In this document: positions 25,137 through 34,871 of the stretch, piece by piece
Layout of the letters: each line of letters opens with the position of its first letter
How positions within the stretch are numbered: position 1 is the first letter of the stretch
Source of the DNA: Stutzerimonas stutzeri
GTDB lineage: Bacteria > Pseudomonadota > Gammaproteobacteria > Pseudomonadales > Pseudomonadaceae
Assembly: GCF_002909485.1 (NCBI RefSeq)
Contig: NZ_PPXG01000002.1
Coordinates: 1 to 64,000, forward strand
Direction of reading: 5' to 3'
DNA length: 64,000 bases
Program-made: the position numbers and the translations under genes
Notes under the pieces: generated by a model
What the model was told of the DNA's origin: nothing
Database searches by the model: none
The model's input: the letters and a program-made list of their open reading frames with translations, nothing else

Positions 25137-25550
25137 ATGTTGCAACCCAAGCGTACAAAATTCCGCAAGCAGATGACCGGCCACAACCGCGGTCTGGCTC
25201 AGCGCGGTAGTAAGGTCAGCTTCGGCGAGTTCGCGCTGAAGTCCGTTTCCCGTGGTCGTCTGACTGCGCGCCAGATTGAGGCTGCACGTCGTGCGCTCAC
25301 TCGTCACGTCAAGCGTGGCGGTAAGATCTGGATCCGCGTATTCCCCGACAAGCCCGTTACCAAGAAGCCCCTGGAAGTTCGTATGGGTAAAGGTAAGGGT
25401 AGCGTCGAGTACTGGGTAGCCCAGATTCAGCCGGGCAAGGTGCTCTACGAGATCGAGGGTGTTTCCGAAGAGCTGGCGCGTGAGGCTTTCGCCCTGGCCG
25501 CTGCAAAGCTGCCGCTCGCCACCTCCTTTGTTAAGCGGACGGTGATGTGA
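25137..25550 (+). CDS. rplP: 50S ribosomal protein L16
   Basis: L16 helps position A-site tRNA. The 137 residues begin [19 protein letters not shown] and carry the Arg of [12 protein letters not shown] that is hydroxylated in E. coli. The stop TGA shares its A with the rpmC start. Confidence 0.97.
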   Translation: MLQPKRTKFRKQMTGHNRGLAQRGSKVSFGEFALKSVSRGRLTARQIEAARRALTRHVKRGGKIWIRVFPDKPVTKKPLEVRMGKGKGSVEYWVAQIQPGKVLYEIEGVSEELAREAFALAAAKLPLATSFVKRTVM

Positions 25551-25741
25551 TGAAAGCGAATGAACTTCGTGAAAAATCCGTTGAGCAGCTGAACGAGCAA
25601 CTGCTCGAACTGCTGCGGGACCAGTTCAATCTGCGTATGCAGAAAGCAACTGGTCAGTTGGGGCAGTCTCACCTGCTCTCGCAAGTCAAGCGCGACATCG
25701 CTCGTGTCAAGACTGTGCTCAACCAGCAGGCAGGTAAGTGA
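25550..25741 (+). CDS. rpmC: 50S ribosomal protein L29
   Basis: L29 is a small helical hairpin protein next to L23 at the tunnel exit. The 63 residues run [17 protein letters not shown] to LNQQAGK. The ATG at 25550 is taken rather than the in-frame GTG at 25547; the TGATG junction couples it to rplP. Confidence 0.96.
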   Translation: MKANELREKSVEQLNEQLLELLRDQFNLRMQKATGQLGQSHLLSQVKRDIARVKTVLNQQAGK

Positions 25742-25743
25742 TC

Positions 25744-26010
25744 ATGGCTGAAGCTCAGAAAACCGTCCGCACGCTGACTGGCCGCGTCGTCAGCGACAAG
25801 ATGGACAAAACCATCACCGTTCTGATCGAGCGTCGCGTAAAGCACCCGATCTACGGTAAATACGTGAAGCGTTCGACCAAACTGCACGCCCACGACGAAA
25901 CCAACCAGTGCCGTATCGGCGACAAGGTCACCATCCGCGAGACTCGTCCGCTGGCTAAGACCAAGACCTGGATGCTGGTTGACGTCGTTGAACGTGCCGT
26001 CGAAGTCTAA
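25744..26010 (+). CDS. rpsQ: 30S ribosomal protein S17
   Basis: S17 is an early-binding OB-fold 30S protein. The 88 residues begin [23 protein letters not shown] and contain the conserved [25 protein letters not shown]. It starts 2 bases after rpmC; a GTG 6 bases upstream is less likely. Confidence 0.96.
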   Translation: MAEAQKTVRTLTGRVVSDKMDKTITVLIERRVKHPIYGKYVKRSTKLHAHDETNQCRIGDKVTIRETRPLAKTKTWMLVDVVERAVEV

Positions 26011-26033
26011 GGGCTAGGGGTCGGAGAAATTAT

Positions 26034-26402
26034 ATGATTCAGACTCAATCCATGCTCGATGTGGCTGATAACAGTGGCGCTCGTCGCGTCATGTGTATCA
26101 AGGTGCTCGGCGGTTCTCACCGTCGTTACGCCGGCATCGGCGACATTATCAAGGTAACCGTCAAGGAAGCGATTCCTCGTGGCAAGGTCAAAAAAGGCCA
26201 GGTGATGACCGCTGTAGTGGTCCGCACCCGTCACGGCGTGCGCCGCCCCGATGGTTCCATTATTCGCTTCGATGGCAACGCTGCTGTTCTGTTGAACAAC
26301 AAGCAAGAGCCTATCGGCACCCGTATTTTTGGGCCGGTGACGCGTGAACTTCGTACCGAGAAGTTCATGAAAATCGTCTCGCTCGCCCCTGAAGTGCTGT
26401 AA
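26034..26402 (+). CDS. rplN: 50S ribosomal protein L14
   Basis: L14 lies at the subunit interface and forms a bridge with the 30S. The 122 residues begin [24 protein letters not shown]. First gene of the spc set; no promoter is seen in the 23-base gap after rpsQ, so it is probably co-transcribed with the S10 operon. Confidence 0.97.
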   Translation: MIQTQSMLDVADNSGARRVMCIKVLGGSHRRYAGIGDIIKVTVKEAIPRGKVKKGQVMTAVVVRTRHGVRRPDGSIIRFDGNAAVLLNNKQEPIGTRIFGPVTRELRTEKFMKIVSLAPEVL

Positions 26403-26413
26403 GGAGTAGCCGC

Positions 26414-26728
26414 ATGCAAAAGATTCGTCGCAACGACGAGATCATCGTCATCGCCGGCAAAGACAAGGGCAAGCGCGGTAAGGTGCTCAAGGTTCTCGTT
26501 GACGACCGCCTGGTCGTCGGCGGTATCAACCTGGTCAAGCGCCATACCAAGCCGAACCCGATGTCGGGCGTTCAGGGCGGTATCGTCGAGAAGGAGGCGC
26601 CTTTGCACGTCTCTAACGTCGCCATTTTCAACGGTGAGACCAACAAGGCAGATCGCGTTGGCTTCAAAGTTGAAGAAGGCAAGAAAATTCGTGTCTTCAA
26701 GTCGACCCAGAAGCCGGTTGACGCTTGA
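26414..26728 (+). CDS. rplX: 50S ribosomal protein L24
   Basis: L24 is an early 50S assembly initiator with a KOW fold. The 104 residues begin [24 protein letters not shown], the KOW core, followed by [11 protein letters not shown]. Confidence 0.97.
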   Translation: MQKIRRNDEIIVIAGKDKGKRGKVLKVLVDDRLVVGGINLVKRHTKPNPMSGVQGGIVEKEAPLHVSNVAIFNGETNKADRVGFKVEEGKKIRVFKSTQKPVDA

Positions 26729-26747
26729 GACTGCTAGGTAGATAACC

Positions 26748-27287
26748 ATGGCACGACTAAAAGAAGTTTATCGGAAGGAAATCGCGCCCAAGCTGAAGGA
26801 AGAGCTTCAGCTCGGCAACGTGATGGAAGTTCCGCGCATTACCAAGATCACCCTTAACATGGGTATCGGCGAAGCGATCGGTGATAAGAAGATCATCGAC
26901 AACGCAGTTGCCGATCTTGAGAAGATCACCGGCCAGAAGGTCGTCGTGACCCACGCTCGCAAGTCCATCGCGGGCTTCAAGGTTCGCGAAGGTTGGCCGA
27001 TCGGTGTCAAGGTGACCCTGCGCAGCGATCGTATGTATGAGTTCCTGGATCGCCTGCTTTCCATCTCCCTGCCGCGCGTGCGTGACTTCCGCGGCCTGAA
27101 TGCCAAGTCCTTTGATGGGCGTGGCAACTACAGCATGGGTGTGAAAGAGCAGATCATCTTCCCGGAGATCGACTACGACAAGATCGATGCCCTGCGTGGT
27201 CTGGACATCACCCTGACTACCACTGCTCGGACGGATGAAGAGGGTCGCGCTCTGCTGCGTGCCTTCAACTTCCCGTTCCGTAACTGA
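26748..27287 (+). CDS. rplE: 50S ribosomal protein L5
   Basis: L5 binds 5S rRNA and contacts P-site tRNA. The 179 residues include [11 protein letters not shown] and [21 protein letters not shown]. In E. coli, S8 represses the spc operon at the rplX-rplE junction; here the gap is only 19 bases. Confidence 0.97.
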   Translation: MARLKEVYRKEIAPKLKEELQLGNVMEVPRITKITLNMGIGEAIGDKKIIDNAVADLEKITGQKVVVTHARKSIAGFKVREGWPIGVKVTLRSDRMYEFLDRLLSISLPRVRDFRGLNAKSFDGRGNYSMGVKEQIIFPEIDYDKIDALRGLDITLTTTARTDEEGRALLRAFNFPFRN

Positions 27288-27300
27288 TTGGAGTAGGCAC

Positions 27301-27606
27301 ATGGCTAAGCAAAGCATGAAGAACCGTGAGCTGAAGCGTCAGCAGACGGTTGCCAAGTTCGCCCAGAGGCGAGCGGCACTGAAGGCTATCATCGCTAGCC
27401 CGGAGTCCACTCCGGAGGCGCGCTGGGAAGCTCAGGTCGCTCTGCAGAAGCAGCCTCGTGACGCAAGCGCTGCGCGCCTGCGTAACCGCTGCCGTCTGAC
27501 TGGGCGTCCGCACGGTGTGTACCGCAAGTTCGGCCTCTCGCGCAACATGTTGCGTCAGGCTGCAATGCGCGGTGACGTACCGGGTCTGGTCAAAGCCAGC
27601 TGGTAA
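27301..27606 (+). CDS. rpsN: 30S ribosomal protein S14 (zinc-free type)
   Basis: The 101-residue, long S14 form lacks the CxxC-CxxC zinc motif of the short form, so it needs no zinc. The family ending [24 protein letters not shown]...GLVKASW is intact. The ATG at 27301 gives [14 protein letters not shown] and follows GGAGTAGG. A terminator-promoter block follows. Confidence 0.97.
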   Translation: MAKQSMKNRELKRQQTVAKFAQRRAALKAIIASPESTPEARWEAQVALQKQPRDASAARLRNRCRLTGRPHGVYRKFGLSRNMLRQAAMRGDVPGLVKASW

Positions 27607-27611
27607 AGTAG

Positions 27612-27638
27612 ACAGGACCTTCTGGTCCTGTTTGTTTT
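27612..27638 (+). terminator. Terminator after rpsN
   Basis: The stem ACAGGACC / GGTCCTGT with loop TTCT is followed by TTGTTTT, 5 bases after the rpsN stop. A second hairpin (ATCAAGCCCC / GGGGCTTGAT, 27641-27664) follows without a T tract. Together they mark a transcription break inside the spc gene set. Confidence 0.75.
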
Positions 27639-27659
27639 CGATCAAGCCCCTTATGGGGC

Positions 27660-27688
27660 TTGATTCGTTTCGGGAGTGTCTCTAGAAT
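27660..27688 (+). promoter_or_regulatory. Internal promoter before rpsH
   Basis: TTGATT (27660-27665), 17 bases, TAGAAT (27683-27688, 5/6) lie between rpsN and rpsH. The -35 box overlaps the right arm of the second hairpin. It would drive rpsH-rplF-...-secY-rpmJ separately. Confidence 0.65.
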
Positions 27689-27744
27689 GTCCGGCTCGCC
27701 CGAGCCACGCCTATAGCGTGTTCGTTCGTTTAAAGAGGCGACAC

Positions 27745-27768
27745 GAGCCCTCGCGGGCTTATTTTTTT
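27745..27768 (+). terminator. Attenuator-like hairpin before rpsH
   Basis: A short stem AGCCC / GGGCT with loop TCGC is followed by TATTTTTTT, 20 bases before the rpsH start and downstream of the internal promoter. The long T tract suggests termination or attenuation ahead of rpsH. Confidence 0.6.
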
Positions 27769-27788
27769 GTATTAGGAGCTAAGCGCCC

Positions 27789-28181
27789 ATGAGTATGCAG
27801 GACCCGTTAGCGGACATGCTAACTCGTATCCGTAATGCCCAGATGGCCGAAAAGTCCGTCGTAAGCATGCCGTCTTCCACGTTGAAGGTGGCTGTAGCCA
27901 ACGTTCTTCAAGGTGAAGGCTATATCGCAGGATACAACGTCAGCAGCGACGCCAAGCCGCAGCTGTCTATCGAGCTGAAGTACTTCGAGGGCCGTCCGGT
28001 CATCGAGGAACTCAAGCGCGTAAGCCGTCCTGGCCTTCGCCAGTACAAATCCGTTGATCAGTTGCCGAAAGTTCGCGGTGGCCTGGGTGTTTCGATCGTT
28101 TCCACCAACAAGGGTGTGATGACTGATCGGGCTGCTCGCGCTGCTGGCGTTGGCGGCGAAGTGCTCTGCACAGTGTTCTAA
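27789..28181 (+). CDS. rpsH: 30S ribosomal protein S8
   Basis: S8 is a primary 16S-binding protein and the spc translational repressor in E. coli. The 130 residues begin [18 protein letters not shown] and end with [41 protein letters not shown] precedes the ATG. Confidence 0.97.
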   Translation: MSMQDPLADMLTRIRNAQMAEKSVVSMPSSTLKVAVANVLQGEGYIAGYNVSSDAKPQLSIELKYFEGRPVIEELKRVSRPGLRQYKSVDQLPKVRGGLGVSIVSTNKGVMTDRAARAAGVGGEVLCTVF

Positions 28182-28193
28182 GGGGGGATAAGC

Positions 28194-28727
28194 ATGTCTC
28201 GCGTTGCTAAGAACCCCGTCAAGCTGCCCGCTGGTGTTGAATTCAACATGTCCGGCCAGCAGCTTTCGGTAAAGGGTGCCAAGGGCACTCTGGAACTGAA
28301 TGTGCACTCGTCCGTGGAAGTAGTCCACGAGGCTGGTGAGTTGCGTTTTGCTGCTCGCAATGGCGATCAGCAGACTCGCGCCATGGCCGGTACTACCCGT
28401 GCACTGGTCAACAATATGGTGATCGGCGTTAGTCAAGGTTTCGAGCGTAAGCTCCAGCTGGTTGGTGTTGGTTACAAGGCACAAGCTAAAGGTCAAGTGC
28501 TGTCCCTGGCTCTCGGTTTCTCGCATCCGGTGGATTATGAACTGCCGCAAGGCGTTACCGCTGAGACCCCCAGCCAGACCGATATCCTGATTAAGGGTGT
28601 CGACAAGCAACTGGTCGGTCAGGTGGCTGCTGAAATTCGTGACTTCCGTCGTCCTGAGCCTTACAAGGGCAAAGGTGTGCGGTACTCGGATGAAGTAGTC
28701 CGTCGCAAAGAAGCTAAGAAGAAGTAG
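28194..28727 (+). CDS. rplF: 50S ribosomal protein L6
   Basis: L6 lies at the base of the L7/L12 stalk near the sarcin-ricin loop. The 177 residues begin [17 protein letters not shown] and end with the [20 protein letters not shown] tail. Confidence 0.97.
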   Translation: MSRVAKNPVKLPAGVEFNMSGQQLSVKGAKGTLELNVHSSVEVVHEAGELRFAARNGDQQTRAMAGTTRALVNNMVIGVSQGFERKLQLVGVGYKAQAKGQVLSLALGFSHPVDYELPQGVTAETPSQTDILIKGVDKQLVGQVAAEIRDFRRPEPYKGKGVRYSDEVVRRKEAKKK

Positions 28728-28737
28728 GGCATAGCAA

Positions 28738-29088
28738 ATGAGCGTAAAGAAAGAAACTCGTCTGCGTCGCGCTCGCAAGGCACGCCTGAAGATGCGCGAG
28801 CTGGAAACCGTACGCCTTTGTGTGTACCGCTCTTCCCAGCACATCTACGCCCAGGTCCTTTCGGCCGACGGCGGCAAGGTCCTGGCCAGCGCCTCGACTC
28901 TGGACAAAGAACTGCGTGACGCTGCTACTGGCAACGTCGACGCTGCCAAGAAAGTCGGTCAGCTGGTCGCTGAGCGTGCGAAAGCCGCAGGTGTCACTCA
29001 GGTGGCGTTCGACCGTTCTGGCTTCAAGTACCACGGTCGTGTGAAGGCACTGGCTGATGCTGCTCGTGAAGGCGGGCTGGAGTTCTAA
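28738..29088 (+). CDS. rplR: 50S ribosomal protein L18
   Basis: L18 binds 5S rRNA with L5 and L25. The 116 residues begin with a basic tail ([21 protein letters not shown]) and include [28 protein letters not shown]. Confidence 0.97.
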   Translation: MSVKKETRLRRARKARLKMRELETVRLCVYRSSQHIYAQVLSADGGKVLASASTLDKELRDAATGNVDAAKKVGQLVAERAKAAGVTQVAFDRSGFKYHGRVKALADAAREGGLEF

Positions 29089-29091
29089 GTT

Positions 29092-29592
29092 ATGGCAAAT
29101 AACGAGCAAAAGCGCGACGAAGGCTACATTGAGAAGCTGGTTCAAGTTAACCGCGTCGCAAAGACTGTAAAAGGTGGTCGTATCTTCACCTTCACCGCGC
29201 TGACTGTAGTGGGTGATGGCAAGGGTCGTGTTGGTTTCGGTCGCGGCAAGTCCCGCGAAGTGCCGGCAGCGATTCAGAAGGCTATGGAAGCGGCTCGCCG
29301 CAACATGATCCAGGTTGATCTGAACGGCACTACGCTGCAGTACGCTACCAAGGCAGCTCATGGCGCTTCGAAGATCTACATGCAGCCTGCTTCCGAAGGT
29401 ACTGGTGTCATCGCCGGTGGTGCCATGCGCGCCATTCTGGAAGTGGCTGGCGTGCAGAACGTCTTGGCTAAGTGCTATGGCTCTACCAACCCGGTCAACG
29501 TGGTTCACGCTACGTTCAAGGGTTTGAAGGCTATGCAGTCGCCTGAGTCCATCGCTGCCAAGCGTGGCAAGAGCGTTGAGGAGATTTCCTGA
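29092..29592 (+). CDS. rpsE: 30S ribosomal protein S5
   Basis: S5 is a fidelity protein near the mRNA entry site. The 166 residues show the double-stranded-RNA-like domain ([22 protein letters not shown]) and [24 protein letters not shown]; the spectinomycin-related loop (VAKTVKGG) is wild type. Confidence 0.97.
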   Translation: MANNEQKRDEGYIEKLVQVNRVAKTVKGGRIFTFTALTVVGDGKGRVGFGRGKSREVPAAIQKAMEAARRNMIQVDLNGTTLQYATKAAHGASKIYMQPASEGTGVIAGGAMRAILEVAGVQNVLAKCYGSTNPVNVVHATFKGLKAMQSPESIAAKRGKSVEEIS

Positions 29593-29594
29593 TC

Positions 29595-29774
29595 ATGGCT
29601 AACACCGTAAAGGTTACGCTGATCAAGAGCGTCAGCGGTCGTATTCCTAATCACAAGCTATGCGTCAAGGGTCTTGGCCTGCGCCGCATTGGTCACACTG
29701 TCGAAGTTCAGGACACTCCTGAGAATCGCGGCATGATCAACAAGGCTTACTACATGCTCCGTGTGGAGGGCTAA
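29595..29774 (+). CDS. rpmD: 50S ribosomal protein L30
   Basis: A 59-residue protein translated directly from the sequence: [18 protein letters not shown]..., ending YYMLRVEG. It matches L30 in length and in the [16 protein letters not shown] segment. It sits 2 bases after rpsE and 3 before rplO, the usual place. Confidence 0.96.
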   Translation: MANTVKVTLIKSVSGRIPNHKLCVKGLGLRRIGHTVEVQDTPENRGMINKAYYMLRVEG

Positions 29775-29777
29775 GCC

Positions 29778-30212
29778 ATGCAACTGAACGATCTGCGTTC
29801 TGCGCCGGGTGCCCGTCGCGAAAAGCTGCGTCCCGGTCGCGGTATTGGTAGTGGTCTGGGCAAAACTGGTGGTCGTGGTCACAAAGGTCAGACTTCTCGT
29901 TCCGGTGGCAAAATTGCTCCCGGCTTCGAGGGTGGCCAGCAGCCGCTACATCGCCGTCTGCCGAAGTTCGGCTTCGTCTCGCTGAAAGCCATGGATCGCG
30001 CAGAAGTGCGTACCTCCGAATTGGCCAAGGTTGAGGGTGATGTCGTCACCGTACAAAGCCTGAAAGATGCCAACGTTATCAATCAAAACGTGCAGCGCGT
30101 GAAAGTCATGCTGTCCGGTGAGGTTGGTCGTGCGGTTACTCTCAAGGGCATCGCAGCCACCAAGGGTGCGCGTGCGGCTATCGAAGCAGCTGGCGGCAAG
30201 TTCGAGGAATAA
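29778..30212 (+). CDS. rplO: 50S ribosomal protein L15
   Basis: L15 is a late-assembly 50S protein. The 144 residues begin [22 protein letters not shown], with the Gly/Arg-rich extension ([17 protein letters not shown]). The TAA is followed immediately by the secY ATG. Confidence 0.97.
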
Positions 30213-31541
30213 ATGGCTAAGCAAGGTGCTCTCTCCGCGCTGAGTAATGGTGGCCTGTCCGAACTCTGGGCTCGTCTGCGCTTTCTGTTCATGGCGATCA
30301 TCGTCTACCGAATTGGCGCACACATCCCGGTGCCCGGGATAAATCCCGACCGGCTGGCCGAGCTGTTTCGTCAGAACGAGGGCACCATCCTTAGCTTGTT
30401 CAACATGTTTTCCGGTGGTGCGCTGGAGCGAATGAGCATTTTTGCTTTGGGGATCATGCCGTACATTTCGGCGTCGATCATCATGCAGCTCATGACCGCT
30501 GTCAGTCCTCAGCTGGAGCAGTTGAAGAAAGAAGGTGAAGCCGGTCGCCGGAAGATCAGCCAGTACACGCGTTACGGTACGCTTGTGTTGGCAATCGTTC
30601 AGGCGATAGGCATGTCGGTCGGCTTGGCGGGGCAAGGTGTCGCGTTCAGCAACGATTTCGGCTTCTACTTCGTGGCAATAACCACCTTTGTGTCTGGTGC
30701 GATGTTCATGATGTGGCTGGGTGAGCAGATCACCGAGCGGGGAGTTGGCAACGGTATCTCGATGCTGATCTTCGCTGGTATCGTCGCTGGCTTGCCGGGA
30801 GCCCTCGGTCAGTCTTTCGAGTCTGCTCGTCAGGGTGACATCAACATCATTGCGCTGCTCGCTGTTGGTCTGCTTGCCGTTGCTATCATCGGGTTCGTGG
30901 TCTTTATCGAGCGTGGCCAGCGTCGTATCGCCGTGCACTACGCTAAGCGTCAGCAGGGTCGTAAGGTCTTTGCCGCGCAGACTAGCCACCTCCCGTTGAA
31001 AGTGAACATGGCGGGGGTTATTCCTGCCATTTTCGCCAGCAGCATTCTATTGTTCCCGGCATCCTTGGGGCAGTGGTTTGGGCAGTCCGAAAGCATGGGT
31101 TGGTTGGCTGATATCTCGCAGGCAATCGCGCCCGGGCAACCGTTGAATATCCTGCTGTTCAGTGCTGGGATCATCTTCTTCTGCTTCTTCTATACGGCAT
31201 TGATGTTCAATCCGAAGGATGTGGCGGAGAATCTGAAGAAGTCCGGTGCGTTTATTCCCGGGATTCGTCCTGGTGAGCAGTCGGCACGCTACATTGACGG
31301 CGTACTGACTCGCTTGACCATGTTCGGCGCCCTGTATATGACGGCTGTATGCTTGCTGCCGCAGTTTCTTGTGGTGGCGGCCAATGTGCCGTTCTACCTT
31401 GGTGGGACCTCGTTGCTGATCGTGGTTGTGGTTGTCATGGACTTCATGTCCCAAGTGCAATCGCACCTGATGTCACACCAGTACGATTCCCTGATGAAGA
31501 AAGCCAACCTGAAGGGCTACGGCAGCGGAATGCTTCGCTGA
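30213..31541 (+). CDS. secY: Preprotein translocase subunit SecY
   Basis: SecY is the channel-forming subunit of the Sec translocon. The 442 residues carry ten predicted membrane helices, the plug and pore region after GAHIPVPGI, the cytosolic loop ([18 protein letters not shown]) and the C-terminal signature [12 protein letters not shown]. It starts directly at the rplO stop. Partner secE is at 4573. Confidence 0.98.
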   Translation: MAKQGALSALSNGGLSELWARLRFLFMAIIVYRIGAHIPVPGINPDRLAELFRQNEGTILSLFNMFSGGALERMSIFALGIMPYISASIIMQLMTAVSPQLEQLKKEGEAGRRKISQYTRYGTLVLAIVQAIGMSVGLAGQGVAFSNDFGFYFVAITTFVSGAMFMMWLGEQITERGVGNGISMLIFAGIVAGLPGALGQSFESARQGDINIIALLAVGLLAVAIIGFVVFIERGQRRIAVHYAKRQQGRKVFAAQTSHLPLKVNMAGVIPAIFASSILLFPASLGQWFGQSESMGWLADISQAIAPGQPLNILLFSAGIIFFCFFYTALMFNPKDVAENLKKSGAFIPGIRPGEQSARYIDGVLTRLTMFGALYMTAVCLLPQFLVVAANVPFYLGGTSLLIVVVVVMDFMSQVQSHLMSHQYDSLMKKANLKGYGSGMLR

Positions 31542-31570
31542 GGTGGTTCGTAAGGTTTTAGGAGTTGGTG

Positions 31571-31687
31571 ATGAAAGTTCGTGCATCGGTTAAAAAGCTG
31601 TGCCGTAACTGCAAGATCATCCGTCGCGACGGTGTCGTGCGCGTGATCTGCAGCGCAGAGCCGCGTCACAAGCAGCGCCAAGGCTGA
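31571..31687 (+). CDS. rpmJ: 50S ribosomal protein L36 (zinc-binding type)
   Basis: A 38-residue protein translated directly: [20 protein letters not shown]... ending RHKQRQG. It keeps the zinc ribbon ligands (C11, C14, C27, H33), so it is the zinc-containing form. An AGGAG site lies 7 bases upstream. It ends the spc set after secY. Confidence 0.96.
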   Translation: MKVRASVKKLCRNCKIIRRDGVVRVICSAEPRHKQRQG

Positions 31688-31703
31688 TTGTGTAAAAGCG
31701 TAT

Positions 31704-31731
31704 AACCCGGCAGCTAGTGCGCTGCCGGGTT
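31704..31731 (+). terminator. Hairpin after rpmJ
   Basis: A perfect 11-bp stem AACCCGGCAGC / GCTGCCGGGTT with a 6-nt loop, but followed by GAATATTTG rather than a T run. It marks the spc/alpha boundary as a probable partial terminator, and its end overlaps a promoter. Confidence 0.6.
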
Positions 31732-31758
31732 GAATATTTGTTATTACAGCGTTAATAT
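31730..31758 (+). promoter_or_regulatory. Candidate promoter of the alpha operon
   Basis: TTGAAT (31730-31735), 17 bases, TAATAT (31753-31758) lie about 58 bases before rpsM. Each box matches at 4/6 and the spacing is ideal. The location after the rpmJ hairpin supports a separate start for rpsM-rpsK-rpsD-rpoA-rplQ. Confidence 0.5.
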
Positions 31759-31816
31759 CTCGCGCCCTTTTCTTGGCTTCCGGGGCGTAGGTAGCTGTCA
31801 ATTGGAGTTTCACTGA

Positions 31817-32173
31817 ATGGCCCGTATTGCAGGCGTCAACATTCCGGATAACAAGCACACTGTTATCTCGCTGACCTACATCTACGGTGTTGGTCGCACC
31901 CGTGCACAGGAAATCTGTGCTGCTACCGGTGTGAATCCGGCAGCAAAGATCAAGGATCTTTCCGACGAGCAGGTCGAACTGCTGCGTGGCGAAGTCGGCA
32001 AGTTCATTGTTGAGGGCGACCTGCGTCGCGAAATCAACATGAAAATCAAGCGCTTGATGGACCTGGGTTGCTATCGCGGCCTACGTCATCGTCGTGGTCT
32101 TCCGGTTCGCGGTCAGCGCACCAAGACCAACGCACGTACCCGCAAGGGCCCGCGCAAGCCGATCCGCAAGTAA
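31817..32173 (+). CDS. rpsM: 30S ribosomal protein S13
   Basis: S13 forms inter-subunit bridges and contacts P-site tRNA. The 118 residues begin [26 protein letters not shown] and end with the basic [20 protein letters not shown] tail. First gene of the alpha operon. Confidence 0.97.
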   Translation: MARIAGVNIPDNKHTVISLTYIYGVGRTRAQEICAATGVNPAAKIKDLSDEQVELLRGEVGKFIVEGDLRREINMKIKRLMDLGCYRGLRHRRGLPVRGQRTKTNARTRKGPRKPIRK

Positions 32174-32203
32174 TCGCGTTAGCGAATCGACAGGAATTTA
32201 GTC

Positions 32204-32593
32204 ATGGCAAAACCTGCTGCTCGTCCTCGTAAAAAAGTCAAAAAGACAGTGGTTGATGGCATCGCCCACATCCACGCGTCTTTCAATAACACCATCGTGA
32301 CCATCACTGATCGTCAGGGCAATGCATTGTCCTGGGCTACTTCGGGTGGTTCCGGTTTCCGCGGCTCGCGTAAGAGCACTCCTTTCGCTGCCCAGATCGC
32401 TGCAGAGCGCGCTGGCCAGGCTGCGCTGGAGTACGGCCTGAAGAACCTCGACGTTAACGTCAAGGGCCCAGGTCCAGGTCGGGAATCCGCCGTGCGTGCT
32501 TTGAACGCATGTGGTTATAAAATCGCCAGCATCACCGACGTGACGCCTATCCCGCATAACGGGTGCCGTCCGCCGAAGAAGCGCCGCGTGTAA
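32204..32593 (+). CDS. rpsK: 30S ribosomal protein S11
   Basis: S11 forms the platform near the Shine-Dalgarno helix. The 129 residues contain [19 protein letters not shown] and the signature [21 protein letters not shown], ending [13 protein letters not shown]. Confidence 0.97.
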
Positions 32594-32610
32594 TCAGGAG
32601 ACAGTGAAGA

Positions 32611-33231
32611 ATGGCTCGTTATATTGGTCCCAAGTGCAAACTGTCTCGTCGTGAAGGCACCGATCTCTTCCTGAAGAGTGGTGCGCGCGCGCTCGAATCG
32701 AAGTGCAATATCGAAACCCCGCCGGGTGTTCACGGTCAGCGTCGTGGTCGTCTCTCCGACTACGGTACTCAGCTGCGTGAAAAGCAGAAAGTACGTCGTA
32801 TCTACGGTGTGCTGGAGCGTCAGTTCAGCGGTTACTACAAGGAAGCCGCCAGCCGTAAGGGCGCTACCGGTGAGAACCTTCTGCAGCTGCTCGAGTGCCG
32901 TCTGGACAACGTTGTGTATCGCATGGGCTTCGGTTCCACTCGTGCCGAATCGCGTCAGTTGGTCTCGCACAAATCGATCAGCGTCAACGGTCAGACCGTG
33001 AACGTACCGTCTTATCAGGTCAAGGCCGGTGACGTGGTAGCAGTTCGCGAAAAGTGCCGTAACCAGCTGCGTATCGCCCAGGCCCTCGAGCTGTGCGCTC
33101 AGCGCGGCCGCGTTGAATGGGTCGAAGTAGATACCGACAAGAAATCTGGTGTTTTCAAGAATGTTCCGGCTCGCAGCGATCTGTCTGCCGACATCAACGA
33201 AAACCTGATTGTCGAGCTCTACTCCAAGTAA
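32611..33231 (+). CDS. rpsD: 30S ribosomal protein S4
   Basis: S4 is a primary assembly and fidelity protein and the alpha operon repressor in E. coli. The 206 residues begin [21 protein letters not shown], with an S4 RNA-binding domain at about 95-160 ([27 protein letters not shown]). Confidence 0.97.
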   Translation: MARYIGPKCKLSRREGTDLFLKSGARALESKCNIETPPGVHGQRRGRLSDYGTQLREKQKVRRIYGVLERQFSGYYKEAASRKGATGENLLQLLECRLDNVVYRMGFGSTRAESRQLVSHKSISVNGQTVNVPSYQVKAGDVVAVREKCRNQLRIAQALELCAQRGRVEWVEVDTDKKSGVFKNVPARSDLSADINENLIVELYSK

Positions 33232-33253
33232 GGGCTAGAAAATAGGTGTATCC

Positions 33254-34255
33254 ATGCAGAGTTCGGTAAATGAGTTCCTGACCCCCCGCCATATTGATGT
33301 GCAGGTGGTCAGTCCGACCCGTGCCAAGATCACTCTCGAGCCCCTCGAGCGTGGTTTTGGCCACACCCTGGGCAACGCGCTGCGTCGTATTCTGTTGTCC
33401 TCCATGCCCGGCTGCGCTGTGGTCGAGGCTGAGATCGACGGTGTGCTCCACGAGTACAGCGCCATCGAGGGCGTGCAGGAAGATGTAATCGAAATCCTGC
33501 TCAACCTCAAAGGTATCGCCATCAAGCTGCACGGCCGTGATGAAGTGACCTTGAGCCTGGTGAAGAAGGGCGCGGGCGCTGTTACCGCTGCCGATATCCA
33601 GCTGGATCACGATGTCGAAATCGTCAATGGCGATCACCTGATTGCCAACCTGGCGGCCAACGGCTCGATCAACATGAAGCTCAAGGTCGCTCGCGGCCGT
33701 GGTTACGAGCCTGCTGACTCGCGTCAGAGTGATGAAGATGAGAGCCGTAGCATCGGCCGTCTGCAGCTCGACGCTACGTTCAGTCCGGTTCGTCGCGTGG
33801 CTTATGTGGTCGAGAATGCTCGCGTCGAGCAGCGTACCAACCTGGACAAGCTGGTCATTGACCTGGAAACCAACGGCACCTTGGATCCTGAAGAGGCTAT
33901 CCGTCGTGCAGCGACCATCCTGCAGCAGCAGCTTGCCGCGTTCGTCGACCTCAAGGGCGACAGCGAGCCGGTAGTTGTAGAGCAGGAAGACGAGATCGAC
34001 CCGATCTTGTTGCGTCCGGTTGATGACCTGGAACTGACCGTACGTTCGGCCAACTGCCTGAAGGCGGAAAACATCTACTACATCGGTGATCTGATTCAAC
34101 GCACCGAAGTAGAGCTGTTGAAAACGCCGAATCTGGGCAAGAAGTCCCTGACTGAGATCAAGGACGTTCTGGCTTCGCGTGGTTTGTCCCTCGGTATGCG
34201 CCTGGATAATTGGCCGCCGGCAAGTCTCAAGAAGGACGATAAGGCCACTGCCTGA
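33254..34255 (+). CDS. rpoA: DNA-directed RNA polymerase subunit alpha
   Basis: The 333 residues comprise the dimerising N-terminal domain ([26 protein letters not shown]), a linker, and the C-terminal domain that binds UP elements and activators ([25 protein letters not shown]...[21 protein letters not shown]). Its location between rpsD and rplQ is standard. Confidence 0.98.
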   Translation: MQSSVNEFLTPRHIDVQVVSPTRAKITLEPLERGFGHTLGNALRRILLSSMPGCAVVEAEIDGVLHEYSAIEGVQEDVIEILLNLKGIAIKLHGRDEVTLSLVKKGAGAVTAADIQLDHDVEIVNGDHLIANLAANGSINMKLKVARGRGYEPADSRQSDEDESRSIGRLQLDATFSPVRRVAYVVENARVEQRTNLDKLVIDLETNGTLDPEEAIRRAATILQQQLAAFVDLKGDSEPVVVEQEDEIDPILLRPVDDLELTVRSANCLKAENIYYIGDLIQRTEVELLKTPNLGKKSLTEIKDVLASRGLSLGMRLDNWPPASLKKDDKATA

Positions 34256-34300
34256 TCGCCCCCAGTAACCGAACTGAACGTTTGGTAAGGAATTTCAATC

Positions 34301-34687
34301 ATGCGTCATCGTAAAAGTGGCCGTCATCTAAGCCGCACCAGCGCCCACCGCAAGGCCATGTTCCAGAACATGGCGGTGTCGCTGTTCGAGCACGAACTGA
34401 TCAAGACTACGCTGCCCAAGGCCAAGGAACTGCGTCGTGTTGCTGAGCCTCTGATCACCCTGGCCAAGGAAGATAGCGTCGCCAACCGCCGTCTGGCTTT
34501 CGACCGTACCCGTTCGAAAGCTATCGTTGGCAAGCTGTTCAACGATCTGGGCCCGCGTTACGCCACCCGTCAGGGCGGCTACCTGCGCATTCTCAAGTGC
34601 GGTTTCCGCGCTGGAGACAACGCTCCTATGGCTTACGTCGAGCTGGTTGACCGTCCGGTCACTGGTGAGGTTGAAGCCGCCGAGTAA
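34301..34687 (+). CDS. rplQ: 50S ribosomal protein L17
   Basis: L17 lies near the tunnel exit. The 128 residues begin [25 protein letters not shown]. Last gene of the alpha operon, followed by a strong terminator. Confidence 0.97.
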   Translation: MRHRKSGRHLSRTSAHRKAMFQNMAVSLFEHELIKTTLPKAKELRRVAEPLITLAKEDSVANRRLAFDRTRSKAIVGKLFNDLGPRYATRQGGYLRILKCGFRAGDNAPMAYVELVDRPVTGEVEAAE

Positions 34688-34706
34688 AATCGGCAGCGGT
34701 AAGAAG

Positions 34707-34734
34707 AAGCCGAGTCTCATGACTCGGCTTTTTT
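34707..34734 (+). terminator. Terminator of the alpha operon
   Basis: A perfect 10-bp stem AAGCCGAGTC / GACTCGGCTT with loop TCAT is followed by TTTT. It ends the ribosomal supercluster. Confidence 0.92.
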
Positions 34735-34777
34735 GTGCCTGAGAGATTCGCTCTATCGGAAGTGTTGACCTTCATCA

Positions 34778-34807
34778 TTGGTCGGCGTTGTGCTGGCTTC
34801 CTATGAT
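34778..34807 (+). promoter_or_regulatory. Candidate katA promoter
   Basis: TTGGTC (34778-34783), 18 bases, TATGAT (34802-34807, 5/6) lie about 65 bases before the katA ATG. The -35 box is weak, as expected for an activated gene. I could not define an OxyR site. Confidence 0.4.
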
Positions 34808-34871
34808 GGCACTCAACCAGCTGGTGCTCGCCGAGGCCCTGGAATCAATTGAATGCCAAGGAGTTCCAAGC

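Noticed and set aside
31732..31816. E. coli-type alpha operon pseudoknot for S4 control before rpsM
   Set aside because: I could not trace the nested helices of that pseudoknot in this leader. It seems to be an enterobacterial feature.
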